A stretch of DNA of 64,000 nt from Priestia abyssalis (GTDB lineage: Bacteria; Bacillota; Bacilli; Bacillales; Bacillaceae_H). Position 1 is the first letter of the stretch. Each line of letters opens with the position of its first letter. This document shows, in pieces, positions 1 to 8,754 of this stretch. The notes under the pieces were generated by a model. It was given only the letters and a program-made list of their open reading frames with translations. It ran no database searches and was not told the origin of the DNA. The position numbers and the translations under genes are program-made. Location of the stretch: contig NZ_KV917369.1 in NCBI RefSeq assembly GCF_002019595.1, positions 716,458 through 780,457 of the forward strand, read 5' to 3'.

Positions 1-677
1 TCGGATGATAAAGGCCAGCCATTTGGCGTCACTAAGCACTTCTGTTATCCCTAACTGAATGTCAAAGCCAATCCCTTTTTGAATACACCATGATTGTAAT
101 GTTTTAATCTCTTTAAAAATTAAGGGTGTTAAATCTGTATTTTCTATAAATAAATCATTTTCAATAAACGATATACGCTTTTGATGAAGCTGCTGATCAA
201 GCAGTAGATGAATCCGCAGCCATTCATAAGTCAAATGAGCTTTCATTGTTTCATCATTTAATCGTTCAATCATTAAATGCATAGCAGTTAACGGTGTTTT
301 AACTTCATGAATCCAAGACAATAGTTCATCTTTCTCCTGTTCTAAAGCTATTCGATTTTGTGAAGCTACTTGATTCAACTGCTCTGCTTGGTCAGTGATA
401 CTTTTTTCAACAATTTTTTCGAAAGGGCTTTCTGGGTCGGCTACACTTGTTACATCGAGATTGTTTTCACGTTCTTCTAAGCTTTTATAGAATTTTGTTT
501 CTTTATTGTAGCGGATCATCAAAAAAATCAAAAAGATGCTGCTTGATAAAAAGACAATATAAATGATTGGCTTTAATGGAATCGACGAATCAATATAAGC
601 GATAAAGATGATAAGGGAATGGAGGAAAAAAAATAAAAGAATCCAGCTAAGTCTTTCTATGAAATATTTTTTAATCA
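1..677 (-). CDS. BceS-type sensor histidine kinase (partial, C-terminus beyond window)
   Basis: Membrane sensor kinase that would phosphorylate the response regulator encoded directly upstream. About 225 N-terminal residues are visible. Two membrane helices (about residues 11-28 and 36-54) are joined by only a few outside residues, the layout of the intramembrane-sensing BceS/GraS family, which usually works with an ABC exporter to sense cell-wall antibiotics. The phosphoacceptor H-box reads SWIHEVKTPLTAMH, with His at about residue 124. The ATPase domain lies outside the window. The ATG at 675-677 overlaps the regulator stop codon, so the two are translationally coupled. The family role is known; the ligand here is not, and no BceAB transporter is in view. 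Confidence 0.85.
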
Positions 678-1378
678 TGTATGTTTACCTCTTCAATAGC
701 GATATAACCTTGTCCGACTTTCGTTTCGATAAAGCGTCCTAAGCAAAGCTCATCGAGACGCTTTCGCAAACGATTTACATTAACCGTTAAGGTATTATCA
801 CTTATGAAACGTTTATCATCCCATAAACTATTCATTAATTGTTCGCGACTCACAATTTTATTTTTCTTTTCAATAAGCAGTTTTAAAATAAAAATTTCAT
901 TTTTTGTTAGTTCGATTGATCCGATCTCATTGGTGACCGTATTTTTCTCGTAATCCACCTTTGCCCCGCACCATGTTTTCAGATTTACTTGTTCTGTATT
1001 GTAGTTATAAACACGTCGAAGAATCGCCTGTAGTTTCGCAATAAGCACATCAAAATGAAATGGCTTTTGGATAAAATCATCAGCTCCAAGCTGCATAGAC
1101 ATAACCATATCAGTAGGATGATCACGCGATGATAAAAATATAATCGGAACGTTTGAATGGGATCGAATCATTCGACACCAATGAAAGCCATCAAATTTTG
1201 GCAATTGGATATCGATAATAACTAAATCAGGTTTTACCACTGTAAATTCTTCAATGACTCTACTAAAATCAGTAATCCCATAAATTTCATAAGACCAACT
1301 GGCTAACCGATCTTTAATCTCATGAAAGAGAGTTGTATCATCTTCAATCAACAACAATTTAAACAATGAATTCACCAC
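671..1378 (-). CDS. BceR/OmpR-type response regulator
   Basis: DNA-binding partner of the adjoining kinase. An N-terminal receiver domain (residues about 7-120) carries the acidic pair ED at 12-13, the phosphoacceptor Asp56 in IIDIQLP and the conserved Lys in IQKPF. It is followed by an OmpR/PhoB winged helix (about 130-230) ending in the typical GQGYIAIE. The 235-residue length is normal. Sequence style is closest to BceR/GraR/YtsA regulators, which switch on detoxification ABC transporters in response to peptide antibiotics. Transcription probably starts in the gap 1379-1477. The target gene is not in this window. Confidence 0.88.
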   Translation of the reverse strand: MVNSLFKLLLIEDDTTLFHEIKDRLASWSYEIYGITDFSRVIEEFTVVKPDLVIIDIQLPKFDGFHWCRMIRSHSNVPIIFLSSRDHPTDMVMSMQLGADDFIQKPFHFDVLIAKLQAILRRVYNYNTEQVNLKTWCGAKVDYEKNTVTNEIGSIELTKNEIFILKLLIEKKNKIVSREQLMNSLWDDKRFISDNTLTVNVNRLRKRLDELCLGRFIETKVGQGYIAIEEVNIHD

Positions 1379-1477
1379 ATTTTCCCTTTTATATAAATAA
1401 ATTGTATAGTAAATCCTTTATGAGTGCCAGGTTTATAGTTATTGCGTTTAAGGGCTTTGGCATTTTTTATATAGGCT

Positions 1478-1693
1478 ATGTTAAATTCTACTGTTGATTT
1501 TCAACATCATTGTGGCAGGGATAGGCCAAATGAAGTAGGGGGCTCTTATGAAGAACATAAACAGGAGTTAACGGAAGAGTTAGGAGATGTATTAGGTAAT
1601 TTAATTGTAATTGCAAACAAGTATAATATTTCTCTTGAAGAAGTGTTTGAGTCACATAAAAAGAAACTGTTAGAACGTTATTCTAATGATTAG
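1478..1693 (+). pseudogene. MazG-like pyrophosphohydrolase remnant
   Basis: A 71-residue reading frame whose last 40 residues (TEELGDVLGNLIVIANKYNI, then SLEEVFESHKKKLLERY) match the C-terminal half of MazG-like nucleotide pyrophosphohydrolases, including the EELGDVL metal-binding helix. The family's N-terminal helices with the first EExxE motif are missing, and the first 30 codons look only partly related. I read it as a decayed or truncated copy rather than a working enzyme. A terminator follows at once. Confidence 0.5.
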
Positions 1694-1708
1694 GTTAATA
1701 AGACATAC

Positions 1709-1740
1709 AAAAAGACCGACTTAAATCGGCCTTTTTCTTC
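1709..1740 (+). terminator. Rho-independent terminator
   Basis: Stem of AAAAGACCGA and TCGGCCTTTTT around a 6-base loop, then T-rich sequence. It closes the MazG-like fragment. Confidence 0.6.
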
Positions 1741-1915
1741 GATTAAGGATGCATCTCGATCAGCCTCTCTAGGTGTGTTAAAATTGTTGCCTGATATAAA
1801 TGCTACCTTCATAATTATATTGTGTGGGTTATGAAGAAAAATAAGAGGAATTATAAGGAAGTTGCTAATTATTGTATGTTTGAGGAGGAACTGATTCATA
1901 TAGGGAGTTATTTCC

Positions 1916-2878
1916 ATGGAATGTATGATGTATGGGGGGATAGCATTGAATATTGAAAACATTTTAGTAACTGGCCATCTATATAAGGAGATGGAGAAGA
2001 TTTTGACACAAAAGAACTTGTCTAAAAATATACGCTTTGTGGCGGAGGAGGAAGTGTCACAAGAGGATGTTTTGTGGGCTGATGTGTATGTAAGCTTTTA
2101 TCCAACCGAACATTTTGAGTTCGGTAATTTGAAATGGGTACATTCAACAGGAGCCGGTGTGGATAAATATTTATATGGACGGGAATGGGATGAGTCCGTT
2201 TTATTGACTCGAACTGTTTGTTCATTCGGGCAAAGAATAGGGGAGTATTGTTTAAGCTACCTATTAAGAGATATGCAAATGCATGATACATTTGCACAAA
2301 TGAAAGCTCAACGGCAGTGGAAGCCGGAAGAGCCGAAACTTCTTGACTCTCAGCGTATCGTCATCTACGGAACAGGAGAAATCGGGCAGGAAATTGCCCG
2401 CGTTCTTTCAACGTTTAGAATTAAGGTTTCGGGCGTGTCGAGAAGCGGGGAGAGTGTTCCGTTTTTTGACCAGGTCGTGAAAACGGAAAATGCGGCGTTT
2501 CTTTTGAAGGAGGCAGATTGGGTCATCAGTACGCTCCCTTTAACAAAACAAACATACAAAATATTTAATGATGCTTTTTTTGACCAGCTGAATAACAGCG
2601 GGTTTATAAATGTGGGGAGAGGCGCAACGGTCGATGAATTGGCTCTATTAGAAGCACTGCAGAAGAAGACGGTTCGCCAGGCGGTCTTGGATGTGTTTGA
2701 AACGGAGCCTTTACCGGAAACATCACCGTTATGGAAGCATCCTGATATTACCATCACACCCCATATATCAGCTGTCACTACTCCGGAAGAAGCGGTGGAG
2801 TGTTTTTTAGACACGCTTGCAAAGATTGAAAACGATGAGCCCCTTTACAATCAAGTGAAAACGAAACAGGGCTATTAA
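1916..2878 (+). CDS. D-isomer-specific 2-hydroxyacid dehydrogenase
   Basis: NAD(P)-dependent oxidoreductase interconverting a 2-keto acid and a D-2-hydroxy acid in the cytosol. The Rossmann signature is IYGTGEIGQEIA (about residues 149-160). The family triad is visible: Arg in INVGRGATVDE, Glu in DVFETEPLP and His in ITPHISA. An early HSTGAGVDK segment is typical of the GhrA/YoaD-like branch. The ATG at 1916 has AGGGAG at 1902-1907; a TTG at 1946 with GGGGGGA at 1934-1940 is an alternative that removes ten residues and begins closer to the family norm. It is followed after 12 bp by the Nudix gene, probably one transcript. The substrate is unknown. Confidence 0.85.
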   Translation: MECMMYGGIALNIENILVTGHLYKEMEKILTQKNLSKNIRFVAEEEVSQEDVLWADVYVSFYPTEHFEFGNLKWVHSTGAGVDKYLYGREWDESVLLTRTVCSFGQRIGEYCLSYLLRDMQMHDTFAQMKAQRQWKPEEPKLLDSQRIVIYGTGEIGQEIARVLSTFRIKVSGVSRSGESVPFFDQVVKTENAAFLLKEADWVISTLPLTKQTYKIFNDAFFDQLNNSGFINVGRGATVDELALLEALQKKTVRQAVLDVFETEPLPETSPLWKHPDITITPHISAVTTPEEAVECFLDTLAKIENDEPLYNQVKTKQGY

Positions 2879-2890
2879 GGAGCGATAAGA

Positions 2891-3352
2891 ATGGTTAGAA
2901 CCGCAGCAAAAGCAATCATAATCAATGAAGGAAAAATCCTGACTATTAAAATGCAAGGAGAGAATGGCGTTTTTTATCTACTTCCGGGCGGAGGCCAGGA
3001 ACATGGAGAGAACTTGCATGAAAATTTGAAGAGAGAATGCAAGGAGGAAGCAGGTGTTGAAGTTGAAGTCGGTGAACTTCGTTTTGTCCGGGATTACATA
3101 GAGAAGCATCATAAACTAGACTGTGAGCGGGATTTTCATCAAGTTGAATTTCTGTTTGAATGTAAATTAAAATCAACGGCCGATGAAGCCAGAATCGGGA
3201 CGGTTCCGGATGAAAGGCAAATAGGGGTAGAATGGATCGAACTTGATGATATCATGGACATTCCTTTCTATCCGCTTGCGATCCGCCCGCTTCTTATGCG
3301 TGTGCCGGATCGATATGCCAAGCTTCCTGTCTATTTGGGAGATATTAATTAA
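2891..3352 (+). CDS. Nudix hydrolase
   Basis: Hydrolase of a nucleoside diphosphate linked to another moiety. The complete Nudix box G-x5-E-x7-REUxEExGU lies at residues 34-56: Gly34, Glu40, Arg48-Glu49, Glu52-Glu53, Gly55. These residues bind Mg2+ and the pyrophosphate. The length of 153 residues is normal for a single-domain member. The start has an AGGAG site 12 bp after the dehydrogenase stop, which suggests a two-gene operon. Substrate cannot be told from the box; the family includes housecleaning enzymes acting on oxidised nucleotides, ADP-ribose and sugar nucleotides. Confidence 0.88.
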   Translation: MVRTAAKAIIINEGKILTIKMQGENGVFYLLPGGGQEHGENLHENLKRECKEEAGVEVEVGELRFVRDYIEKHHKLDCERDFHQVEFLFECKLKSTADEARIGTVPDERQIGVEWIELDDIMDIPFYPLAIRPLLMRVPDRYAKLPVYLGDIN

Positions 3353-3358
3353 CGAAAG

Positions 3359-3400
3359 AGGGCGGCTCCAAGCATGCAATATGTTTGGAGTTGTTTTTTT
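3359..3400 (+). terminator. Terminator after Nudix gene
   Basis: CTCCAA...TTGGAG stem (GGCTCCAAGC to TTTGGAGTTG) followed by a run of Ts. Confidence 0.6.
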
Positions 3401-3578
3401 TATAGGAAGTTTTTAGTCACGAACTCTTTCTGTGGGAATAATGGTTGATATGTTAGTTTAAGTATTCAGTTTTTTTAGAGCTTTCCTTTTTTCCTATTGT
3501 TACATTATTTTCCCCTATTTATTGGGCATAGTAAGACATGTACACAGGACAAGGTGAAAACGTTAGGAGGAAAACATC

Positions 3579-4271
3579 ATGAAGAAAAAAGTATTAGGAC
3601 TTGTCATGGCAGGGGTTTTATCACTTGGAGGGCTTGGACTAAATACGGTTTTTGCAACTGAAAGTGACCAAGCACCAGGGGTAACGGAAAAGGGTGCACA
3701 GCATGAAGAGGGAAAACCTTTTCATGGCAAAATGAAACTGAATTCTGAGCGGATTCTTGAGAAGGCAAAAGAATTGGGGATTGAGACAGAAGGAAAAGAC
3801 ATTCATCAGATAGCGAGAGAAGTGTTTGAAGCAAAAGTAAAGGCAGAAGCAAAAGAATTGGGAATTGAAACAGAAGGAAAAGATATTCGTAATGTAGCGA
3901 AAGAAGTATTCGAAACAAAAGTGAAGGCAGAAGCAAAAGAACTGGGGATTGAGACAGAAGGAAAAGACATCCGCGATGTGGCGAAAGAAGTGTTCGAAAC
4001 AAAAGTAAAAGCGGATGCAAAAGAGTTGGGGATTGAAACGGAAGGAAAAGACCTTCGCGATGTAGCGAAAGAAATACGGGAGAAAAAAGTATTTCAAGCT
4101 GCCGAAAAGCTCGGAATCGATACGAAAAATAAAACAACAAAAGAGCTGATGAAAGAAATAAAAACAAACCATGCAGCCGAAGCGAAAGAGATGGGGCTTT
4201 TTTCTGACAAGTGGAATTGTTTCTATTTGAAAGGCGGATTTCATCATCTAAAAGAGGGGAAAAGCGAGTAG
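3579..4271 (+). CDS. Exported protein with four 28-residue tandem repeats
   Basis: Probably secreted. A signal peptide (MKKKVLGLVMAGVLSLGG, cleavage near VFA-TE, residue about 27) precedes a charged region. From about residue 62 come four near-identical 28-residue units with core AKELGIETEGKDI and tail AKEVFETKVKAE, then a fifth and more divergent unit (AEKLGIDTKNKTTKELMKEI) and AKEMGLF. At DNA level the period is 84 bp between about 3765 and 4100. The units are Lys/Glu-rich and predicted helical. Short exported repeat proteins of this AKELGI type occur in Bacillus-group genomes, but I know of no established function. The start has GGAGGAAAAC upstream. It stands alone, with its own terminator. 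Confidence 0.75.
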   Translation: MKKKVLGLVMAGVLSLGGLGLNTVFATESDQAPGVTEKGAQHEEGKPFHGKMKLNSERILEKAKELGIETEGKDIHQIAREVFEAKVKAEAKELGIETEGKDIRNVAKEVFETKVKAEAKELGIETEGKDIRDVAKEVFETKVKADAKELGIETEGKDLRDVAKEIREKKVFQAAEKLGIDTKNKTTKELMKEIKTNHAAEAKEMGLFSDKWNCFYLKGGFHHLKEGKSE

Positions 4272-4283
4272 TGCTTATAAGAT

Positions 4284-4320
4284 AAAAGGTTGAGACTTCA
4301 ATGACTCAACCTTTTATTTG
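4284..4320 (+). terminator. Terminator after repeat protein
   Basis: Perfect 11-bp stem AAAAGGTTGAG / CTCAACCTTTT with a 10-base loop, then ATTTG. Confidence 0.75.
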
Positions 4321-4444
4321 TTTAAAACAGGAACGAAACGAAAATAAGGAAGATAGGTTGGAGAGCTGGGTCTTTTGTTTATCACATTTGAATATTGTAT
4401 CTTTAAAAGGCAGGAGAAAATTTTGAATGTGAAGGAGTTTGGAT

Positions 4445-4993
4445 ATGAAAATACTGGCATTGTATGGCAGCTCACGTCAAAACGGAAATTCCGAGAAGCT
4501 GGCCGAAACAGCGTTTGACGGTTTGGAAGTCACACATGTATATTTACGGGACCGAAACATTAAGCCAATTGTCGATCAGCGGCACGAAGAGGGGGGCTTT
4601 CAGCCGGTTGATGACGACTATGATGTAACGGTTGAACAAGTGCTGGAGCATGACATTCTTGTATTTGTTACCCCTTTATACTGGTATGGAATGTCAGGTT
4701 TGATGAAAAATTTTGTGGATCGCTGGTCACAGAGCCTGCGTGATACCCGCTACCGTTTCAAGGAAGAAATGAGCAAGAAAACGGCTTATGTCATCGTGAC
4801 AGGCGGAGATAATCCGCGAATTAAGGCTTTGCCTCTCATTCAGCAGTTTCAATATACTTTCGATTTCATGGGTATGAAGTTTGCTGGCTATATTATTGGT
4901 AAAGGCAGTCAGCCGGATGATATTTTGCAGGATCAGCAGGCGTTGGCACAAGCGGCCATGTTAAGTGAACAACTACGTTCCATTCAATCGTAA
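4445..4993 (+). CDS. NAD(P)H-dependent FMN reductase / flavodoxin-like oxidoreductase
   Basis: Cytosolic flavoprotein reducing FMN or a quinone-like acceptor with NAD(P)H. The N-terminal beta strand and phosphate-binding loop KILALYGSSRQNGNSEKLA is the FMN site of the NADPH-dependent FMN reductase/flavodoxin-fold family. TPLYWYGMSGLMKNFVDRW is the second conserved flavin-binding segment (about residues 79-97). Start chosen at the ATG at 4445, 7 bases after AAGGAG; a TTG two codons upstream is possible. It is monocistronic, with a terminator behind. Physiological substrate unknown. Confidence 0.85.
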   Translation: MKILALYGSSRQNGNSEKLAETAFDGLEVTHVYLRDRNIKPIVDQRHEEGGFQPVDDDYDVTVEQVLEHDILVFVTPLYWYGMSGLMKNFVDRWSQSLRDTRYRFKEEMSKKTAYVIVTGGDNPRIKALPLIQQFQYTFDFMGMKFAGYIIGKGSQPDDILQDQQALAQAAMLSEQLRSIQS

Positions 4994-4999
4994 GCAGGT

Positions 5000-5034
5000 A
5001 AACGGGCAGCTTTTACAGCTTTCCCGTTTTTTTA
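5000..5034 (+). terminator. Terminator after FMN reductase gene
   Basis: AAACGGG / CCCGTTT stem with an internal AGCT-containing arm, then TTTTTT. Confidence 0.7.
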
Positions 5035-5223
5035 ATGTGAACCATTTCTTTTGTAAATATTTTTAAAGAACATATGAACTTTGTAAAGAAAATACAAGAC
5101 GATAGTTTTGTTTTTATTTACAAATAATTTAGAAAAAACGTACCGTTGCGCCTATTTCTTTGAAGATTTTCCTATTACATAATAAAAAGGTATGGCAACC
5201 AACAGGAAGAGGAGAAGGCAAAC

Positions 5224-7185
5224 ATGAGAAATCAACGGAAAGTTTTATCAGCACTTTGTTCTATCGCGATAGCGGGAGTAAGCTTGTTATCCCCCGGATT
5301 TCAGCAAGAGACAACAGCAGCTTCTGTAAAGGATGTTGTCGTCAACGAAGTTGCATGGATGGGGACAAGCGCTTCTTATTCAGATGAGTGGATCGAACTT
5401 TACAACAATACGAATACAGCTATCAATATGACAGGGTGGACTTTAAAGGCACAAGACGGTTCTCCATCCATTCAGTTGTCAGGAAGCATTCCCGCTAACG
5501 GTTATTTCTTGCTGGAAAAAACGGATGACCAGACGATAAGTGATGTGACTGCGGATCAAATCTACAGTGGAACGCTCGGGAATGAAGCAGAGTCATTACA
5601 GATTTATGATGAAAATAATAATTTGATAGATAGTGTCGATAGCTGGCATGCAGGAGACAATACAACAAAAGGTACGATGGAACGCATCGATTCATCCATC
5701 GATGGAAATTCCCCAACAAATTGGGGGACGTCAACGGCTGTTTACAGCGGAGGTTACGGCACGCCTAAAGCTGTTAATTCTGTCGTAAAATCCGTACCAT
5801 CGACGACTGAACAGTTACATAATGTGAGTGATGCTCCCGGAGCCATGAATATTTATTTTAATAAAAGCGCATTGACGCAGTATGCTTTAGCTGGAAACGA
5901 AGCCAATTACAATGTGAACTTGGAAAATCGCTTATTGAAGCGCCTTGATGAAGCAACCACATCCATCGATTTTGCGACATATGAGCTGAATCTTCCAAAA
6001 GTGGTGGACAAGTTAATCGAGAAAGCGGCTCAAGGTTTAGAAGTGCGCGTACTGGCTGATGCGAAAGATGCAAGAGATCCCCATTACGCCGAACGGTACG
6101 AAACGATGCGCCTGTATTTGGAGAAAATGGTTCGCGGGCAAGATATGGTGATTGGAACAGCTGATGATGTTCGCGTTTTCTCTGACTCCCCGATGTTTGC
6201 GATTGAAGATGGGGCGAAACGTACAGCGTATGGTTTGCCTGTTAATATGGCAGATATCCCAACAGAAACAGTGCAAGTCGGAAGCCAAACAGTGACGGGG
6301 CACATGTTTGTTGATGGAGAAGAAAAAGCAGAAAGCAGCTATTATTCGCCTGACACCCAAATGCATAATAAATTTGCGGTTATCGACGGAAAATGGATAT
6401 TCACGGGAAGTTGGAATTTTACGGTGACAGGTCTTTACGGATCTGAAGAGAATATGCAACAAGGTATTTTAGATGGAAATCAGCAGCATGTCGTTGAAAC
6501 GAATTCTCCTGAGCTTGCTTCCATTTATAAAACGGAATTTGAAGAAATGTGGGGAAGCAATACGAACGAGCCGAACCCTGTCACAGCTAATTTCAGTTCC
6601 CGTAAAATGGACAATACTCCTCATGTTGTAACAATTGGCGGAAAGAAAGTGGAGGTTTATTTTTCGGCAGGAGACAACGCAGTTGGAAGAATGACTGAAT
6701 TGGTGAAGAATGAAGCACAGTATAACACGTACTTTACGATTTTTGCCTGGAGTGATCAGGCGCTTGTCGACGAGTTGAAATATAAGTGGGAAGGTTCCTA
6801 CAATGACATGCAGGGCGAACTGACCGGTTTTGACGTCAAAGGGGTGTTTGACTCTGACTTTTGGAACCAATGGTGGTCAGCAAGTGTTGACATGACCGGG
6901 CGTACGGCTTCACAAGTAAGCGTAAATAATCCAAACACACGGTGGGCGAACCCAGCTCCAGTTTATCAAGATGCTGAAACAAGAAAGCTTCATGCCAAAA
7001 CGATGATTATTGATGCAGACACGAGCAGTGATCCGACAGTCGTTGTAGGTTCGACAAACTGGAGTGAAAACGGAAATAACATCAATGATGAAAACATGCT
7101 GATCATTCATGATACAAGCATCGTGAATCAATTTGTGCAGGAGTTCAACGCAAGGTATATAAATGCGGGCGGGCAGATAAATTAA
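5224..7185 (+). CDS. Secreted lamin-tail-domain phospholipase D-like protein
   Basis: Exported phosphodiesterase, most likely a nuclease or phospholipase. A signal peptide covers about residues 1-34 (cleavage near TTAAS). Next is a lamin-tail domain (about 36-150; VVVNEVAWMG, DEWIELYNNT, GWTLKAQDG, GYFLLEK). Two PLD domains follow, each with an HxKxxxxD motif: His381/Lys383/Asp388 (HNKFAVID) and His590/Lys592/Asp597 (HAKTMIID), each followed by the G-S-x-N-W/F segment (TGSWNF, VGSTNWS). Two HKD motifs in one chain form a complete active site. Length is 653 residues. LTD domains often accompany extracellular nucleases, so nucleic-acid scavenging or wall-associated action is a fair inference. 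It is transcribed alone. Confidence 0.85.
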   Translation: MRNQRKVLSALCSIAIAGVSLLSPGFQQETTAASVKDVVVNEVAWMGTSASYSDEWIELYNNTNTAINMTGWTLKAQDGSPSIQLSGSIPANGYFLLEKTDDQTISDVTADQIYSGTLGNEAESLQIYDENNNLIDSVDSWHAGDNTTKGTMERIDSSIDGNSPTNWGTSTAVYSGGYGTPKAVNSVVKSVPSTTEQLHNVSDAPGAMNIYFNKSALTQYALAGNEANYNVNLENRLLKRLDEATTSIDFATYELNLPKVVDKLIEKAAQGLEVRVLADAKDARDPHYAERYETMRLYLEKMVRGQDMVIGTADDVRVFSDSPMFAIEDGAKRTAYGLPVNMADIPTETVQVGSQTVTGHMFVDGEEKAESSYYSPDTQMHNKFAVIDGKWIFTGSWNFTVTGLYGSEENMQQGILDGNQQHVVETNSPELASIYKTEFEEMWGSNTNEPNPVTANFSSRKMDNTPHVVTIGGKKVEVYFSAGDNAVGRMTELVKNEAQYNTYFTIFAWSDQALVDELKYKWEGSYNDMQGELTGFDVKGVFDSDFWNQWWSASVDMTGRTASQVSVNNPNTRWANPAPVYQDAETRKLHAKTMIIDADTSSDPTVVVGSTNWSENGNNINDENMLIIHDTSIVNQFVQEFNARYINAGGQIN

Positions 7186-7220
7186 TGCAATATAAGCAAT
7201 AAATCACTTTTTGCTGATTA

Positions 7221-7266
7221 AAACCTTTTTTGGTCTATATGACTTGGAAAAGGTTTTATTTTTTGC
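7221..7266 (+). terminator. Terminator after PLD gene
   Basis: AAAACCTTTTTTGG / GACTTGGAAAAGGTTTT inverted repeat followed by ATTTTTT. Confidence 0.7.
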
Positions 7267-7325
7267 AGGAAACACAGAGTCTTTTATTAATTATCAGAAA
7301 ATATATTTTTTTCTAAAAAAATATA

Positions 7326-7383
7326 TTGCAATCTGATATAGTACAGGATAAAATAAAAACAGTTAATAGGGGAATCGATAACC
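7326..7383 (+). promoter_or_regulatory. Sigma-A promoter and LacI-type operator for the ABC importer
   Basis: The -35 TTGCAA (7326-7331) and -10 TAAAAT (7349-7354) are 17 bp apart. The palindrome GGGAATCGATAACC (7370-7383) follows where it would cover the start of transcription. It is one base off the GGTAATCGATAACC copies at 13154, 14392 and 14519, so the same regulator probably controls all four. Confidence 0.72.
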
Positions 7384-7450
7384 CAAAAAGATAATTAGAG
7401 GGGTGAATTTAGTTAACAGCAGTTTTTCGTATAGAAAAGGAGGGTTTTAA

Positions 7451-7549
7451 ATGGAAATAATGAGGAATTTTATAGAAATTCATCTATTTTTTTACCGAAT
7501 TGGACAATCGATTACTCCGATTCCTCAAAGAAAGTCTTTAACTCCATGA
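7451..7549 (+). CDS. Putative 32-residue leader peptide or small protein
   Basis: Short frame (MEIMRNFIEIHLFFYR..., ending KSLTP) between the promoter and the binding-protein gene. It has an almost ideal AAGGAGG (7437-7443) seven bases before its ATG, which is the main support. No family is recognised. It could be a translated leader that couples translation to transport-gene expression, or a chance frame behind a strong ribosome site. Confidence 0.35.
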   Translation: MEIMRNFIEIHLFFYRIGQSITPIPQRKSLTP

Positions 7550-7620
7550 TAATGACACGATGTACAGATGTTATCCACTTGCTTCTATGAAAAGATTCAA
7601 ATTCATCCATATGATACAAA

Positions 7621-7635
7621 ATGTAAGCGTTATCT
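7621..7635 (+). promoter_or_regulatory. cre site (CcpA)
   Basis: ATGTAAGCGTTATCT matches the 15-base catabolite-responsive element WTGNAANCGNWNNCW at every position. It lies within the leader, about 40 bp before the binding-protein start, and would act as a roadblock under glucose. Confidence 0.65.
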
Positions 7636-7672
7636 AAAAGGTAAGTTTTAAAAAATTAAAGGGGGATTACAT

Positions 7673-8644
7673 ATGAAACTAAAAAAAGCGATGGGTTGTT
7701 TGATGGTTTGTGCTTTATCTATGAGTTTATTGGCTGGGTGCGGTTCAAATGAAACATCAGGCAAGGATAAAGATCAAATTGTTATTGGTGCAGCGATGCC
7801 GGTTTTTGATGATAAATGGTTGTCTTATTTATACGATGGTATTAAAGAATACGATAGCCAACATGATGATGTGGAAGTAACAATGGTTGATGCCAAAAAT
7901 GATGCCGGCAAGCAAATGTCTCAAGTTGAAACATTGATTGCCCAAGGGGTAGACGCGATTCTTATTAATCCAGTTGAGACCGATGCGGTAGAGCCGATGG
8001 TAGACGCAGCGAATGAGGCTGACATTCCTGTAGTCGTCGTAAATAGGATGCCGGGAGAAGACGTGATGGAAAAAATTTATGCCTACGTTGGCTCTGAGTC
8101 TCTTGAGGCAGGTACCATTCAAATGGAAAAAGTGGCCGAGTTATTGGGCGGTAAAGGAAATGTAGCGATCATGAACGGCACTTTAGGCCAAGAATCGGTC
8201 GTGAAAAGAACGAAAGGAAATAAAGACGTTCTGAAAAAATACCCGGATATGAAGATTGTGCGTGAGCAGACTGCTGACTATCAAAGATCTCAAGGAATGA
8301 CCGTGATGGAAAACTGGATTCAAGCCGGTGATAAGATTGACGCTGTTGTAGCGAATAACGATGAAATGGCTATCGGAGCGATTATGGCTCTTGAGGAATC
8401 AGGTAAACGAGGCGATATTATTGTCGCTGGGATTGATGGTACGATGGATGCTTTGGAGTATGTAAAGCAAGGGAAATTAAATGTTAGCGCTTTCCAAGAT
8501 GCGTACGGGCAAGGGAAAGGTGCTATTGAAACAGCCATGAAAGCAGTAAAGGGCGAGAAGCTTGATAATAACTTCATTAACATTCCGTTTGAACTGGTCA
8601 CACAGGAAAATGTAGACGAGTATATCAAAAAGTGGGAAAAGTAA
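7673..8644 (+). CDS. Sugar (probably inositol/polyol) ABC transporter substrate-binding lipoprotein
   Basis: Extracellular solute receptor of an RbsABC/IbpA-type importer. The lipoprotein signal ends in the lipobox LLAGC (Cys about residue 23), so it is anchored to the outer face of the membrane. The mature part is a type-1 periplasmic-binding fold (Peripla_BP_4): VIGAAMPVFDDKWLSYLYDG, the hinge region with VDAILINPVETDAV, and VAGIDGTMDALEYVKQGKL near the end. 323 residues is normal. The ATPase follows after 110 bp containing a weak G-rich/CCCTCTT inverted repeat that could trim readthrough. The link to inositol rests on position next to the iol genes and on the shared operator class. Confidence 0.85.
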   Translation: MKLKKAMGCLMVCALSMSLLAGCGSNETSGKDKDQIVIGAAMPVFDDKWLSYLYDGIKEYDSQHDDVEVTMVDAKNDAGKQMSQVETLIAQGVDAILINPVETDAVEPMVDAANEADIPVVVVNRMPGEDVMEKIYAYVGSESLEAGTIQMEKVAELLGGKGNVAIMNGTLGQESVVKRTKGNKDVLKKYPDMKIVREQTADYQRSQGMTVMENWIQAGDKIDAVVANNDEMAIGAIMALEESGKRGDIIVAGIDGTMDALEYVKQGKLNVSAFQDAYGQGKGAIETAMKAVKGEKLDNNFINIPFELVTQENVDEYIKKWEK

Positions 8645-8754
8645 GCTGGAAGAAGGGGGACTAGGTATGGACACTCTGTGCCCTCTTTATTCCGTTATAG
8701 CCAGCGGTAAAACCGAAAACCGTGCTGTATGAAAAACTTTTAGGTGGTGATTGA

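Noticed and set aside
2022..2814. Minus-strand frames of 90-150 codons in the dehydrogenase gene
   Set aside because: Shadows of the plus-strand coding region, which has all dehydrogenase motifs.
3604..4247. Long minus-strand frames across the repeat gene
   Set aside because: They are the complement of the 84-bp repeats and give low-complexity Leu/Phe/Ser-rich protein with no ribosome site. The plus-strand gene has a signal peptide and ribosome site.
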